8,370 nt of DNA from Lachnospiraceae bacterium (GTDB lineage Bacteria > Bacillota > Clostridia > Lachnospirales > Lachnospiraceae). Location of the stretch: NCBI GenBank assembly GCA_017420605.1, contig JAFOIS010000301.1:1-8370 (forward strand), written 5' to 3'. The notes under the pieces were generated by a model that was given only the letters and a program-made list of their open reading frames with translations, made no database searches and was not told where the DNA came from. Below are positions 1 to 6,223 of this stretch, one piece after another. Every line of letters starts with the position of its first letter. Position 1 is the first letter of the stretch. A program made the translations under genes and the position numbers.

Positions 1-74
1 CCCAGCTCCGGCGATGACGTTATGCCGTCGCAGACCTTCGGGCAGGGCGTTCTCACGATCGTGTGTGTGAACAT
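1..74 (-). CDS. N-terminus of a probable dimethylargininase / arginine deiminase-family enzyme (partial)
   Basis: The gene begins with ATG at 74 and leaves the window after 24 codons. The visible peptide begins MFTHTIVRTP and continues to a GITSS segment. This fits the start of bacterial NG,NG-dimethylarginine dimethylaminohydrolases, which commonly begin MF-x-x-x-IV-x-TP followed by G-[LI]-T. These enzymes belong to the guanidino-modifying superfamily and hydrolyse methylated arginine to citrulline and an amine; relatives include arginine deiminase. An AAGGAG ribosome binding site lies at 87-92, 12 bases before the ATG, which is rather far. The gene starts 28 bases after the stop of the transporter ATPase, on the same strand and with no terminator between, so it is probably the last visible gene of that operon. 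Catalytic residues are outside the window, so the family call rests on a short N-terminal match and could be wrong. Confidence 0.55.
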   Translation of the reverse strand, partial: MFTHTIVRTPCPKVCDGITSSPEL

Positions 75-102
75 TTTCGTTCGTATCTCCTTTTTCTTAT
101 TC

Positions 103-825
103 TTACAGAACTTTCGACAGGAAATCCCGAAGCCGCGGGTTTTCCGGATGGTCAAAGAAGGCTTTCGGCTCGTTTTCCGCCGCGATCACGCCATCGTCCA
201 TAAAGAGCACACGCGTTCCGACTTCGCGGGCAAATCCCATTTCATGGGTAACGATCGCCATCGTCATCCCGTCGTCCGCAAGTTCCCTGATGAGGGCGAG
301 CACCTCGCCGACCATTTCGGGATCGAGCGCGCTCGTCGGCTCGTCGAAAAGCATGACGTCCGGCCCCATCGCCAGCGCCCGCACGATCGCGACGCGCTGC
401 TTCTGTCCGCCGGAAAGCGTCGACGGATAGACGTTCGCCTTATCTGCAAGGCCGATCCGGCCAAGGAGCCGCATCGCGGTCTCTTTTGCCTCCGCATCAG
501 ACATCATTTTATGATACCGCGGTGCGAGCGTCATGTTTTCCAGGATCGTCTTGTGCGGGAACAGGTTGAACTGCTGGAATACCATGCCCATCTTGCAGCG
601 TACCGTGTCCAGGTCCGTCTTTGCGTCGGTAAGGTCGATCCCTTCGAAGATCACGTGTCCCGAAGTCGGTGTCTCCAGAAGGTTCATGCATCGAAGCAGC
701 GTACTTTTGCCGGAACCGGACGGGCCGATGATCACGACGCGTTCGCCCTTATCGATATGCAGGTCAATATTCTTCAGTACCCTGAGGTCGCCGAAATCCT
801 TGCACAGGCCATTAATGTCGATCAC
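103..825 (-). CDS. Polar amino acid ABC transporter, ATP-binding protein (GlnQ/ArtP type)
   Basis: This 240-residue cytoplasmic ATPase energises import of a polar amino acid together with the permease and binding protein encoded upstream. All ABC motifs are present: Walker A GPSGSGKS at residues 34-41, the Q-loop in [10 protein letters not shown] around 82-91, signature LSGGQ at 137-141, Walker B VMLFDEP at 157-163, the D-loop SALD, and the switch histidine H194 in THEMGFAR. The [13 protein letters not shown] segment and the length are typical of the glutamine/arginine/histidine importer ATPases. The start codon is GTG at 825, preceded by a strong GGAAAGGAGG about 10 bases upstream. The gene overlaps the permease end by 14 bases, suggesting translational coupling. 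The exact substrate cannot be read from the ATPase. An intact gene with no oddities. Confidence 0.95.
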   Translation of the reverse strand: MIDINGLCKDFGDLRVLKNIDLHIDKGERVVIIGPSGSGKSTLLRCMNLLETPTSGHVIFEGIDLTDAKTDLDTVRCKMGMVFQQFNLFPHKTILENMTLAPRYHKMMSDAEAKETAMRLLGRIGLADKANVYPSTLSGGQKQRVAIVRALAMGPDVMLFDEPTSALDPEMVGEVLALIRELADDGMTMAIVTHEMGFAREVGTRVLFMDDGVIAAENEPKAFFDHPENPRLRDFLSKVL

Positions 826-1534
826 TTTGCGCCAGCCTCCTTTCCAGTCTTCCGACAGCCTTGGAAAGGCCGAACACGAGAATAAAGTAAATGATGGCCA
901 CGGAGATCAGCGTGAAGTACGGCGACATGGTCCTGCTTCGGATCAGGTCGCCGGCACGGGTCAGGTCGACGACACTGATCAGGCCGCAGATCGAGGTTTC
1001 CTTGAGGACCGCGATGCCCTCGTTGCACATCGCGGGCAGGATGTTCTTGATCGCCTGCGGCAGCACGATCAGCCGGAGCGTTCCGAGTTCGCTGATGCCC
1101 AGAGACCGGCCCGCTTCCGTCTGACCGATATCAACGGAAGCGATGCCGCCGCGGATCACTTCGGATACATACGCGCCGGAGTTCACGCCGAAAGCGATAC
1201 AGCATACGATGATCTTATTCGGGAAGCCGCCCATGACAATGAACGTCATGATCATCAGCTGGATGGCCAGCGGCGTGCCCCGCATAACTGCCACGTAGGC
1301 GGTGCAGATCTTGTCGAGCACGTTCAGGATGACCGCTCCGGGTGTTTTCTTCTTTTTGTTCCGCGCGCTCTGGGCGAGGGAATGGATCAGCGATACGACA
1401 ATACCGATCAGGATGCCGATCACTGCCGCAGCGATCGTGATAATGACCGTATTCCTGAAACCCTGGACAAAGACTTTGTAGCGGTTGTCCCGGATGAAGG
1501 TTTTATAAAAACCGGATTTAAAAGCTTCGATCAC
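812..1534 (-). CDS. Polar amino acid ABC transporter, permease (HisM/GlnP family)
   Basis: This 240-residue inner-membrane permease forms the translocation pore, probably as a homodimer because only one permease gene is present. Hydrophobic segments lie near residues 28-52, 78-101, 107-122, 178-192 and 205-224. The family motif [10 protein letters not shown] is at 84-93. The cytoplasmic EAA loop that docks on the ATPase runs from about 139 to 170 and includes [10 protein letters not shown] and [12 protein letters not shown] lysine-rich stretch (residues 60-63) lies in the first cytoplasmic loop. The start is GTG at 1534 with an AGGAAGG ribosome binding site just upstream. The gene starts 37 bases after the binding-protein stop and ends inside the ATPase start, so it belongs to the same operon. 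Family assignment is firm; substrate is not determined by sequence. Confidence 0.94.
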   Translation of the reverse strand: MIEAFKSGFYKTFIRDNRYKVFVQGFRNTVIITIAAAVIGILIGIVVSLIHSLAQSARNKKKKTPGAVILNVLDKICTAYVAVMRGTPLAIQLMIMTFIVMGGFPNKIIVCCIAFGVNSGAYVSEVIRGGIASVDIGQTEAGRSLGISELGTLRLIVLPQAIKNILPAMCNEGIAVLKETSICGLISVVDLTRAGDLIRSRTMSPYFTLISVAIIYFILVFGLSKAVGRLERRLAQSDRH

Positions 1535-1571
1535 GTTTTCACCTTCCTACGATGGCAGAATTACGGTCTTC

Positions 1572-2411
1572 TTACAGGTTGGAAGCGTCCTCGCTGTACT
1601 GGATGATCCATTTGTCGATGGTGCCGTCCTTGATGATGGGCTCCAGGATCTCGTTGATCTTCGCGATGAACTCCGCGTCGCCCTTATCCGCGGCTGCGGC
1701 GATCTGTTCGGTCTCGGGATTCATGGAAGCGTCGTCATAGGTCACGGGGAAGCACTTGAAGGCGCCGTTGTTGGCGCTGACAATGTTTTCGGCAAGCACG
1801 GAATCGCAGACAATGGCGGTCAGCTCGCCGCTCTTGATGGCCAGGGCGGCATCGGGAAGCGCCTTGTACTGCTTGTTCTCCGCGCCGGTCCCCGCAAGGA
1901 CACCGTCCGCGATCTCATCGCTCATCAGGAAATCGCCCGTGGTGCCAAGGTGGGTACCGACGGCCTTGCCGGCAAGATCGTTCATGGTCTTCGTCTCTTC
2001 ATCCTCCGCAAGGACGACGATATACTGCAGGACGGTGGTATAAGGGGTCGAGAAATCCATGGATTCCTTGCGTTCCTCCGTCACCGTGATGCAGGCGAGC
2101 GCAAGGTCCGCTTCGTTGTTGTCAAGATAGGTGGGGATGGAATCAAAGGCGACGTTGGAGATCTCCAGCTGCACGCCGAGCTTTTCCGCGATGTATTTGG
2201 CGATCTCGATATCAACGCCCGTGACCTCGCCGTTCTTTCCGATGTACTCAAACGGTGCCCATGCGGCGTCGGTGCAGACCACGATCTTGCCGTTTTTCTG
2301 GATCTGGGCAAGTTTGCCGGATGGCGCACTGCTGCCGCACGCAGCCAGCGAAAGGATCATGGCTGCCGCGATCATGAGGGCTGCTATTTTTTTGAAGCTG
2401 TTCTTTTTCAT
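1572..2411 (-). CDS. Amino acid ABC transporter substrate-binding lipoprotein
   Basis: This 279-residue extracellular receptor captures the amino acid and delivers it to the permease. The N-terminus has a lysine-rich n-region, a hydrophobic core at about 9-20, and the lipobox LAAC with the lipidated cysteine at residue 25, as expected for a lipid-anchored binding protein in a Gram-positive-type envelope. Mature features match the family 3 solute-binding fold: TDAAWAPFEY near 47-56, GVDIEIAKYIAEKLG at 65-79, and TEERKESMDFSTPY at 111-124, where R114 is the likely alpha-carboxylate-binding arginine. The start is set at 2411 rather than at the in-frame ATG 27 bases upstream, because AAGGAGG sits a few bases before 2411 and a lysine-rich signal start follows. 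First gene of the operon, with its own promoter at 2482-2510. The ligand could be arginine, glutamine, cystine or another polar amino acid. Confidence 0.93.
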   Translation of the reverse strand: MKKNSFKKIAALMIAAAMILSLAACGSSAPSGKLAQIQKNGKIVVCTDAAWAPFEYIGKNGEVTGVDIEIAKYIAEKLGVQLEISNVAFDSIPTYLDNNEADLALACITVTEERKESMDFSTPYTTVLQYIVVLAEDEETKTMNDLAGKAVGTHLGTTGDFLMSDEIADGVLAGTGAENKQYKALPDAALAIKSGELTAIVCDSVLAENIVSANNGAFKCFPVTYDDASMNPETEQIAAAADKGDAEFIAKINEILEPIIKDGTIDKWIIQYSEDASNL

Positions 2412-2453
2412 TGTTTCCTCCTTCTTTTTCGAGAGCATATTTTCCTTGCTCCG

Positions 2454-2491
2454 AATGCATATTTATGCCTATGTGTGAATAAATATAATCT
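2454..2491. promoter_or_regulatory. Possible tandem ARG boxes (ArgR/AhrC operator)
   Basis: Two 18-base segments, 2454-2471 and 2474-2491, each match the published ARG box consensus (WNTGAATWWWWATTCANW) at 15 of 18 positions. Each matches 7 of the 10 fixed bases; the rest are degenerate W or N positions, which AT-rich DNA matches cheaply. They are separated by 2 bases, giving a 20-base centre-to-centre distance, close to the 2-3 base spacing of known tandem ARG boxes. The upstream box covers the -10 hexamer and probable transcription start; the other lies just downstream and contains the perfect inverted repeat GCATATTTATGC (2457-2468). This placement suits repression of the transporter operon by arginine. 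The regulator is not in the window. Confidence 0.35.
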
Positions 2492-2510
2492 TTTCTGCAT
2501 ATTCTGTCAA
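2482..2510 (-). promoter_or_regulatory. Sigma-70-type promoter of the amino acid transporter operon
   Basis: Read on the minus strand, TTGACA (2510-2505, perfect -35) is followed by a 17-base spacer and TATATT (2487-2482, 5 of 6 matches to the -10 consensus). Transcription should start near 2475, giving a leader of about 64 bases before the binding-protein ATG at 2411. An A7 tract lies about 20 bases upstream of the -35 and could act as an UP-like element. This is the best promoter in the window. Confidence 0.8.
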
Positions 2511-2551
2511 TGCCTAATAAGGGTCAACTGTCTTTTTTTGCATACTTTATC

Positions 2552-2590
2552 AGCAGCCCGCCGGAGCGATGCCGCACAGGCTGCTTTTTT
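2552..2590 (+). terminator. Terminator-like hairpin with T-tract, oriented to the plus strand
   Basis: A perfect 7-base-pair stem, AGCAGCC (2552-2558) with GGCTGCT (2579-2585), encloses a 20-base loop that can form a further CGG/CCG pairing. It is followed on the plus strand by a run of six T (2585-2590). On the minus strand no T-run follows the stem, so it would work mainly on plus-strand transcripts, although no plus-strand gene was found upstream. It may block antisense transcription out of the transporter operon, or end an unrecognised transcript. Confidence 0.4.
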
Positions 2591-2622
2591 ACATAAAATA
2601 AATGGCGTATGCTGATACGGCA
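2591..2622 (-). terminator. Probable terminator of the lysR-lipid kinase unit
   Basis: About 40 bases after the lipid kinase stop, the minus strand can form a short hairpin. CGTAT pairs with ATACG around a four-base loop (2606-2619), extended by two more pairs beyond a mismatch (2603-2622), and followed by the T-rich stretch TTTATTTTATGT (2602-2591). The stem is modest and the T-tract is interrupted, so it is a plausible but not strong intrinsic terminator. It separates this unit from the transporter promoter downstream. Confidence 0.45.
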
Positions 2623-2662
2623 TCCCGGGGGCTTCACTGTATTGCCGGGCAGCGGGGCGTGT

Positions 2663-3628
2663 TCAGATCATCAGCTGCAGTGCTTTCGGGACGATAGAGA
2701 CCGTGATGTCGTCCGACTGCACGAAAACTTCGCCGTCGGTGTGGACCCAGAGCGGGACCTCGGTCCGGATGCGGACGGAAGGTGTCAGGAAATGCTGTAC
2801 GCCGCGGATATCGTAGGCTTTCCCGGAATGCGCGGCCGGGAAGGAGAGCATCGCCTGCAGCGTCGGGATATTCCCGACCGTGATGAGGTTGAGAAGCCCG
2901 TCGGCCATGTCGCCGTCCGGCGCGAACTCGTAGCCGCCGCCCTCGTAGCTGCTGTTGTGCAACGCGGTGAATAAAAACCGGTCAAGATGGATCTTTGTGC
3001 CGTCTGCGGACTCGATGTCGCAGGCGACTTTTTTTGTGCGGAGGATCTGCTTCAGGGCGATGACGCCGTAGGAGAGGGAGCCGAGATGCAGCGCGTTCAG
3101 AACCCCTTTCGTGCCGGTCGTGTTGACGCCCACGCAGACGCCGGCGTCGAAGCCGATGCCGCAGCTGACGCCGAAGAGCCGGTCGGCGCACTCCGTGCCT
3201 TCCGGAAGAAACCCCATCGGGTTCTCAAAGGAGGCATAGGCGACTTTTCCGAGGTCGACCGTGCGCTTTACGGTGCCGTCGAGGACCGAGGGAAGCAGGG
3301 CCTCGAGATCGGGCTTCAGGCGGAGGCCGCGGAAGAAATCGTTGCCGGAGCCGACCGGCAGGATCGCGAAGTGCACGGCTTCAAAATCGGCGATGCCGTT
3401 CACCGCTTCGTTGAGCGAGCCGTCGCCGCCGAGCACGACCATTTTCACGGGATCCGCTTTCGTGCCCATGAGAGAGATCTCGTGCGCAAGATGCGTGATG
3501 TGGCCGGCATGTTCGGAAAGATGGACCTCGCAGGGGATCCCCTTTGCGGAAAACGCCCGCTCGACGACGGACAGGGCGGCAGCGCCGCGGCCGGACTGCG
3601 CGTTAGGATTCGCTATGACGTGAACCAT
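2663..3628 (-). CDS. Diacylglycerol kinase-family lipid kinase (YegS/DagK/BmrU-like)
   Basis: This 321-residue protein belongs to the DAGK catalytic-domain family, which phosphorylates lipid hydroxyls such as diacylglycerol with ATP; in Gram-positive bacteria such enzymes recycle diacylglycerol released during lipoteichoic acid synthesis. Visible motifs are the N-terminal NPNAQSGRG at 7-15, the nucleotide-binding GGDGSLNEAVNG at 67-78, GSGNDF at 93-98, PDGDMADGLLNL at 238-249 in the C-terminal domain, and HTDGE at 296-300. The GGDGT motif has Ser in place of Thr, a conservative change. Length is normal for the family. The start at 3628 has AAGGAGG just upstream, inside the last codons of the LysR gene, so the two are probably co-transcribed and translationally coupled. 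The exact substrate cannot be told; some relatives act on sphingoid or multidrug-related lipids. Confidence 0.9.
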   Translation of the reverse strand: MVHVIANPNAQSGRGAAALSVVERAFSAKGIPCEVHLSEHAGHITHLAHEISLMGTKADPVKMVVLGGDGSLNEAVNGIADFEAVHFAILPVGSGNDFFRGLRLKPDLEALLPSVLDGTVKRTVDLGKVAYASFENPMGFLPEGTECADRLFGVSCGIGFDAGVCVGVNTTGTKGVLNALHLGSLSYGVIALKQILRTKKVACDIESADGTKIHLDRFLFTALHNSSYEGGGYEFAPDGDMADGLLNLITVGNIPTLQAMLSFPAAHSGKAYDIRGVQHFLTPSVRIRTEVPLWVHTDGEVFVQSDDITVSIVPKALQLMI

Positions 3629-4580
3629 CGTTTGCCTCCTTCATGGCGGAAAGACTCATTTTGATGAAATCCGAGGCGGCCTGGGTAAGATACCGGTCGC
3701 GGTTATAGCCGATCGCGATGCTGTCATAGACGTCGTCGGCGAAGAGCGGACAGATCGTAACGCGCCGGCGGATGTAGGAATCCGGCTCGCCGGACGCGAT
3801 GTAGTTGCTGCGCAGGTACAGCTCCGGGCAGACGGTCGCGCCGACGCCTTCCGCGGCGAGCGCCACGGCGGTCTGCGTATTACGCGTTTCGAAGCGGATA
3901 TCCGGCATGATGTCGGCCGAAGAAAAGACGTGATCCATGATCGTGCGGATTCGGTCGCCTTCCTCCAGCATGACGTACGGGAATTCCCGGAAGAGGCCGA
4001 TGTCGTGGGTCTTTTTGAATTCAGAGAGCGTTTCGTCCGCACTGTCCCCGAAATATTTGGCAAGCAGGACCTTCGGCAGCACGAGATACAGCCGGTCACG
4101 CATCAGCTCGACGCTCTCCGCGTGCTCCGTCATGAACGGCGCGAACCCGATCATGACGTCGATATCGCCGTTCTCGAGGCGCTGCTCCAGAACGCGCGTG
4201 CTCTCTTCGATAACGGAAAGGTCGATGAGCGGGTATTTTTCCTGGAATGCCGGCAGGATCCTGGGCAGGATCGCCTGCCCGCGGGTATAGGAAATGCCGA
4301 TGTGCAGCTCGCCGCGGATGTTCCCGCTGATATCGGCCAGCATCGTTTCCGTCTGGCGGTTGAGGTCCAGCATCTTCTGGACGGCGTCGCGGTAGCGGCG
4401 GCCCGCGTAGGTGAGGGTAAGCCCCTGCTTGCGGTCAAAAAGCTGGCACTTCAGCTCCGCTTCCATGCGGGAAATGGTGTTGCTTAAGGCCTGCTGGCTG
4501 ATCCGGAGCTTCTGCGCGGCGCGTGTGATGTTCCCTTCTTTCGCGACCGCAAGAAAATACTCCATATTCTGGAAATTCAT
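3603..4580 (-). CDS. LysR-family transcriptional regulator
   Basis: This 325-residue protein has a LysR-type winged helix-turn-helix at residues 1-60. It includes FLAVAKEGNITRAAQKLRIS and QQALSNTISRMEAELKCQLF, the standard recognition region, followed by a linker helix. A periplasmic-binding-like effector domain extends from about residue 90 to 300, starting at RGELHIGIS. The protein is slightly longer than the usual 300 residues. The start at 4580 has GGAGGAG about 6 bases upstream. It is transcribed divergently from the kor-suc operon across a 284-base spacer, the classic arrangement in which a LysR protein controls both itself and its neighbour. Its co-inducer is unknown; a 2-oxoacid or dicarboxylate would make sense but is only a guess. 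The 3' end overlaps the lipid kinase gene by 26 bases. Confidence 0.93.
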   Translation of the reverse strand: MNFQNMEYFLAVAKEGNITRAAQKLRISQQALSNTISRMEAELKCQLFDRKQGLTLTYAGRRYRDAVQKMLDLNRQTETMLADISGNIRGELHIGISYTRGQAILPRILPAFQEKYPLIDLSVIEESTRVLEQRLENGDIDVMIGFAPFMTEHAESVELMRDRLYLVLPKVLLAKYFGDSADETLSEFKKTHDIGLFREFPYVMLEEGDRIRTIMDHVFSSADIMPDIRFETRNTQTAVALAAEGVGATVCPELYLRSNYIASGEPDSYIRRRVTICPLFADDVYDSIAIGYNRDRYLTQAASDFIKMSLSAMKEANDGSRHSES

Positions 4581-4663
4581 CCTGTCTCCTCCGCCGTGTC
4601 CGTATCCCGGGATGCTGCCGGACGGCCGTATGCGGGATATGCCAGGCTGTGACCGGCTGTGTT

Positions 4664-4739
4664 TTGTATTTACGAAACAATGCTACAACATTTTCCTTGT
4701 GAAATCAATCGAAATAAAAGTGTTGGAAAATCATTTTCC
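4664..4739. promoter_or_regulatory. Repeated ATTTTCC half-sites and inverted repeats, candidate LysR operator
   Basis: The divergent spacer holds three copies of the 7-mer ATTTTCC: at 4690-4696, inverted at 4725-4731 (GGAAAAT) and at 4733-4739. The last two form a perfect 15-base palindrome around 4732. The direct copies, extendable to CATTTTCC, lie exactly 43 bases apart, about four helical turns. A separate imperfect repeat, TTGT-N9-ACAA, lies at 4664-4680. LysR proteins bind as tetramers to such multipartite sites, so this is a reasonable operator candidate for the adjacent regulator. No binding evidence is available from sequence alone. Confidence 0.4.
4680..4708 (-). promoter_or_regulatory. 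Possible promoter of the lysR gene
   Basis: On the minus strand TTGATT (4708-4703) is followed by a 17-base spacer and TAGCAT (4685-4680), each matching 4 of 6 consensus bases. The start would be near 4673, leaving a leader of about 93 bases. The predicted start falls within the TTGT-N9-ACAA repeat and the spacer contains an ATTTTCC copy, which would fit autoregulation. Moderate support only. Confidence 0.35.
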
Positions 4740-4752
4740 GCGGTGAAAAAAT
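4723..4752 (+). promoter_or_regulatory. Weak candidate promoter of the kor-suc operon
   Basis: TTGGAA (4723-4728) and AAAAAT (4747-4752), 18 bases apart, each match 4 of 6 consensus bases. The -35 overlaps the GGAAAAT/ATTTTCC palindrome, a common position for an activator-dependent LysR target whose promoter is weak by itself. No better plus-strand promoter was seen between 4581 and 4864, so the assignment is tentative. Confidence 0.22.
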
Positions 4753-4767
4753 AGCCTTGGTAGTCTT

Positions 4768-4826
4768 GTGCCGCGCATACGGAAGGCGACAGAAATACGG
4801 GACCCGATGTTCTTCCGGCGCGGTGC
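4768..4826 (+). other. Long GC-rich hairpin in the kor operon leader
   Basis: GTGCCGCGC (4768-4776) pairs with GCGCGGTGC (4818-4826), nine pairs including two G-U wobbles. After a small internal loop (ATAC opposite G), GGAAG (4781-4785) pairs with CTTCC (4812-4816). The 26-base apical loop contains a small CGG/CCG stem. No T-run follows, so it is not an intrinsic terminator. It ends 22 bases before the ribosome binding site and could affect transcript stability or translation. It matches no riboswitch class I recognise. Confidence 0.4.
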
Positions 4827-4864
4827 AGTACGTCAGAGAACAGCATGAAGGGGGGATATACCCT

Positions 4865-5092
4865 ATGGGAATGACGAAGGAACTCATCATCAACAGCGCC
4901 TGGTGCAAGGGCTGCGGCATCTGCGCCGCGTTCTGCCCGAAGGGCGCGCTGGAGATCGTGAACGAAAAGGTCCGCCGGAAAGAGGGAACGGACTGCATCC
5001 TGTGCGGCATGTGCGAGCTGCGCTGCCCGGATTACGCGATCTATATCGAAAGCAAGAGAGAGGAGAGCGAGCAATGGGTAAAGTCGTACTGA
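4865..5092 (+). CDS. korD: 2-oxoglutarate:ferredoxin oxidoreductase, delta (ferredoxin) subunit
   Basis: This 75-residue protein is a two-cluster ferredoxin that passes electrons from the catalytic KorAB core to external ferredoxin. Two complete 4Fe-4S motifs are visible: C14-x2-C17-x2-C20-x3-C24-P and C44-x2-C47-x2-C50-x3-C54-P, the standard pattern for two low-potential [4Fe-4S] clusters. The start is ATG at 4865, chosen because AAGGGGGG at 4848-4855 lies 9 bases upstream; a second ATG at 4871 would be too far from it. The stop lies 19 bases inside korA, so translation is probably coupled. First gene of the operon. By sequence alone it could be the delta subunit of another 2-oxoacid oxidoreductase; the downstream sucC favours 2-oxoglutarate. 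Confidence 0.88.
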   Translation: MGMTKELIINSAWCKGCGICAAFCPKGALEIVNEKVRRKEGTDCILCGMCELRCPDYAIYIESKREESEQWVKSY

Positions 5093-6222
5093 TGCAGGGA
5101 AATGAAGCCTGCGTGGAAGGCGCGATCGCGGCCGGCATGCGGCTTTACGCAGGATATCCGATCACCCCGTCGACCGAGATCGCGGAGATCTCGGCGCTCC
5201 GGCTCCCGCAGGTGGGCGGCACTTTTATTCAGATGGAAGACGAGATCGCTTCGATCGCCTGCGCGATCGGCGGGTCCGTTGCGGGAACGAAATCCATGAC
5301 CGCGACCTCCGGTCCGGGGTTCTCGCTCAAGCAGGAGAATCTTGGCTACGCCGCGCTCGCGGAGATCCCGCTCGTCGTCGTCGACGTCCAGCGCACCGGC
5401 CCGTCGACCGGCATGCCTACGTCTCCTTCCCAGGGCGACATGATGATGGCGCGCTGGGGCACGCACGGGGATCATCCGGTCATCGCGCTCAGCCCCTCGT
5501 CGGTCGAAGAGACCTACCGGCTCATCATCCGCGCGTTCAACCTTTCGGAAAAGTACCGCACGCCGGTCCTTTTCATGATGGACGAGATCATCGGCCATCT
5601 GCGTGAAGGCGTGACGCTTCCGGAGGAAGGCTCGATCGAGATCGAAGACCGGCTCACGGTCCGGTTCCCGGATCCGAAGCGCAAGGCCTACGAGATCAAG
5701 TCCGGCCGCTTTATTCCGAAGATGGCGCCGTTCGGCAAAGGCCAGCGCTATAACATCACGGGCCTTATGCACGACGAGAGCGGCTTCCCGACCAACTCGC
5801 CGGAAGTGGCGGAGAAACTCATGAGCCGTCTCATGCACAAGATCTCCGACCATTACGACGACATCGTGCAGTACGAGGCCGTCGGCATGGAAGACGCGGA
5901 CGTTATGATCTTCTGCTACGGCGGCACGATGCGCGCGGCCATTTCGGCGCAGGAAGAACTGCGCGCGCAGGGCAAACGCTGCGGCATATTCCGTCCGATC
6001 ACGATCTGGCCCTTCCCCGAAAGAGAGCTGCGGGATTTTGCCCCGCGCCTTAAGAAGATCGTCGTCGCGGAGCACAACTACGGACAGATGGTCCTCGAAG
6101 TCGAGCGGATCGCCGGGAAATACTGCCCGGTGGAATTCGTCGGCAAGTACAACGGGACAGTCCTTACGCCGCAGGATATCGCAAAGGCGGTCCTCGGCCA
6201 GGAAGAAGGGAAGGAGGCGTAA
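5074..6222 (+). CDS. korA: 2-oxoglutarate:ferredoxin oxidoreductase, alpha subunit
   Basis: This 382-residue subunit binds the pyrimidine side of thiamine diphosphate and helps form the active site that decarboxylates the 2-oxoacid and transfers the acyl group to CoA. The family signature YPITPSTEIAE is at residues 28-38. IQMEDEIASI at 52-61 contains E55, probably the glutamate that activates the cofactor. TSGPGFSLKQEN at 78-89 and QRTGPSTGMPT at 106-116 are also typical. The C-terminal half, from about 270, carries the domain II-like region including YGGTMRAA. The gamma domain is not fused, unlike in some actinobacterial and archaeal enzymes, and is encoded separately as korC. The start at 5074 follows GAGAGGAG and overlaps korD by 19 bases. 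A branched-chain (VorB-type) 2-oxoacid specificity cannot be excluded from this subunit alone. Confidence 0.9.
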   Translation: MGKVVLMQGNEACVEGAIAAGMRLYAGYPITPSTEIAEISALRLPQVGGTFIQMEDEIASIACAIGGSVAGTKSMTATSGPGFSLKQENLGYAALAEIPLVVVDVQRTGPSTGMPTSPSQGDMMMARWGTHGDHPVIALSPSSVEETYRLIIRAFNLSEKYRTPVLFMMDEIIGHLREGVTLPEEGSIEIEDRLTVRFPDPKRKAYEIKSGRFIPKMAPFGKGQRYNITGLMHDESGFPTNSPEVAEKLMSRLMHKISDHYDDIVQYEAVGMEDADVMIFCYGGTMRAAISAQEELRAQGKRCGIFRPITIWPFPERELRDFAPRLKKIVVAEHNYGQMVLEVERIAGKYCPVEFVGKYNGTVLTPQDIAKAVLGQEEGKEA

Positions 6223-6223
6223 C

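Noticed and set aside
22..885. 287-codon plus-strand open frame opposite the ATPase gene
   Set aside because: The opposite strand encodes a complete ABC ATPase with all motifs; this frame has no ribosome binding site or recognisable domain.
533..1606. 357-codon plus-strand open frame opposite the ATPase and permease genes
   Set aside because: It spans the junction of two real minus-strand genes, and its product is rich in Asp, Arg and His with no domain.
2552..2590. Hairpin considered as a riboswitch or attenuator of the transporter operon
   Set aside because: It lies upstream of the mapped promoter hexamers (2482-2510) on the minus strand, so it would not be in the transporter mRNA.
4757..4864. 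N-terminal extension of korD by 36 codons to an upstream in-frame ATG
   Set aside because: The extension does not resemble ferredoxins, has no ribosome binding site at its start, covers the leader hairpin, and a strong ribosome binding site precedes the ATG at 4865.
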